Assembly (NCBI GenBank): GCA_030704615.1
Contig: JAKLZA010000168.1
Span: 1-21,000 of the forward strand
DNA: 21,000 nucleotides
DNA from: Takakia lepidozioides
Taxonomy: Eukaryota; Streptophyta; Takakiopsida; Takakiales; Takakiaceae
Direction of reading: 5' to 3'
Shown here: positions 20,046 to 21,000 of the stretch, one piece after another
How positions within the stretch are numbered: the stretch's first letter is position 1
Layout: the number at the start of each line of letters is the position of its first letter
Position numbers and translations under genes: made by a program
The notes under the pieces: generated by a model
What the model saw: only the letters and a program-made list of their open reading frames with translations
What the model was told of the DNA's origin: nothing
The model's database searches: none

Positions 20046-21000
20046 AGCCCCCCATGAGATGTACTCATTCATGGATGGCTTCAGTGGTTATAATCAAGTG
20101 CAAGTGGCAGAAGAAGACCAAGGAAAGACAGCTTTCATCACAGACTGGGGTGCTTATGCATACAAAGTCATGCCCTTTGGACTTTGTAATGCACCAGCAA
20201 CCTTTCAGAGAGTGATAAGTGAATCTTTTCATGAGTATCTGGATGATTTCATGCAGGTGTTCTTGGATGATTTCAGTGTGTACAGCTCTAAGAATGAGCA
20301 CTTGCATAAATTGGAGTTATGTCTGGTCAGATGCAGGATGAGAGGTCTGGGCCTGAATCCAGAGAAGTGTACTTTCTGTGTGAACTCAGGGGTGCTTCTG
20401 GGACACAATGTGTGTAAGAGGGGACTTCTTGTGGATCCCAGAAAGACAGAGGCCATTAAAGCCTCTCCACCCCCAGTAAATGCTAAGAGTCTAAGGAGAT
20501 TCCTTGGGCAAACCAGTTATTACAGAAGATTTGTCAAAAGGTATGCACAGATAGCAGCACCATTGAGCAAGCTTCTGAAGAAAGATGCAGTGTTTGCATG
20601 GACACCTGAATGTCAACAGGCTTTTGAGGAACTTACATTGTCAGTAACAACTACACCTGTGCTGATTAATCCTCACTGGCAGGAAATATTTCATGGAAGA
20701 ATAGCAAGATGGTTGATAATCTTGCACGAGTTTGAGTTCGAGGTTGTTTACAAGCCTGGGAGGCTGCACTTGTGGCGGATCACTTGTCACGGTTATCAAC
20801 AGGAGAACCAGCCACGGGAGTAGATGATCAATTACCAGATGCGAGTCTATTTGCAGTGCAGGTGCAGGGAAGTGCAGATGACTGGTTAGATTGGCAGTGG
20901 CCAATCAGATACTACCTTGCTCATGGTCAGTGCCCACCAAGTTATGGAAATGAGCAAAGAAAGAGAATTGCTATCAAGGCTCTACCTTACACTATGGTAG
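20044..21000 (+). mobile_element. Ty3/gypsy retrotransposon pol fragment
   Basis: Reverse-transcriptase motifs appear in order: FMDGFSGYNQV (first catalytic Asp), MPFGLCNAPATFQRV, VFLDDFSVYS (the second catalytic pair) and the connection motifs GFxxNPEKC-like GLNPEKCTF, LRRFLGQTSYYRRF and PLSKLLKK. After TTPVLINPHW the sequence jumps to GRIARWLIILHEFEF and YKPGRLH, so the central part of RNase H is missing. A single-base loss near 20770 then moves the coding to the frame carrying ADHLSRL, which continues open to the window end. No gag, protease or LTR is seen upstream, so the copy is 5'-truncated; integrase would lie beyond 21000. Base composition is more A-rich than in genes A and B. Confidence 0.9.

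Noticed and set aside
20044-21000. Intact LTR retrotransposon
   Set aside because: No LTR, primer-binding site, gag or protease is visible upstream of the RT segment.

Overview
The window looks like nuclear DNA of a streptophyte plant, most plausibly a charophyte alga or another early-diverging lineage. The evidence is short GT-AG introns (about 77-150 nt), a plant-type MULE-like transposase with a SWIM zinc finger, a Ty3/gypsy fragment and several hairpin-rich satellite arrays. The species assignment is inference; no rRNA, tRNA or organelle marker is present.

Layout: (1) 1-1500 is a satellite of perfect hairpins on a near-exact 116-bp period, grouped in threes (about 348 bp). (2) 1598-5690 (+) is gene A, with nine exons and no frame disruption. 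(3) 5691-7140 is intergenic, with GGCTCAC and GCATGAGC micro-repeats and a first group of AAATTCGGCGCC units. (4) 7145-10717 (-) is a MULE-like transposase whose frame is broken repeatedly. (5) 10950-12935 holds a 283-bp tandem repeat followed by a dense palindrome field (AAATTCGGCGCCGAATTT) with an AGGTAATTC dyad core. (6) 13241-19816 (+) is gene B, a ten-exon paralogue of A with six apparent -1 frame breaks; its sixth intron is filled by a roughly 93-bp hairpin array. (7) 20044-21000 is a 5'-truncated gypsy pol fragment with most of RNase H missing, running off the window.

The main result is the A/B gene pair. I reconstructed exons of both genes from splice sites and mutual similarity. All shared introns keep the same phase. 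Each protein has an N-terminal ParB/sulfiredoxin-like segment with the motif VWDGNHRLLAW, a conserved middle region I do not recognise, a basic low-complexity linker, and a C-terminal part laid out like a beta-class amino-methyltransferase: a motif-IV-like segment (LDIPDG where DPPY is expected) followed by a motif-I/SAM-binding-like segment (LDLSMGTG or LDLTCGTG). ParB-plus-methyltransferase fusions are known from phages and bacteria. A spliced, duplicated nuclear version with an altered DPPY motif is the candidate undescribed system here. Whether the dense palindromes around both genes are their target sites is a speculative but testable idea.

Caution: every frame break I can resolve, in gene B, the transposase and the gypsy fragment, is a loss of one base, often in a homopolymer. 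That fits assembly error at least as well as pseudogenisation.
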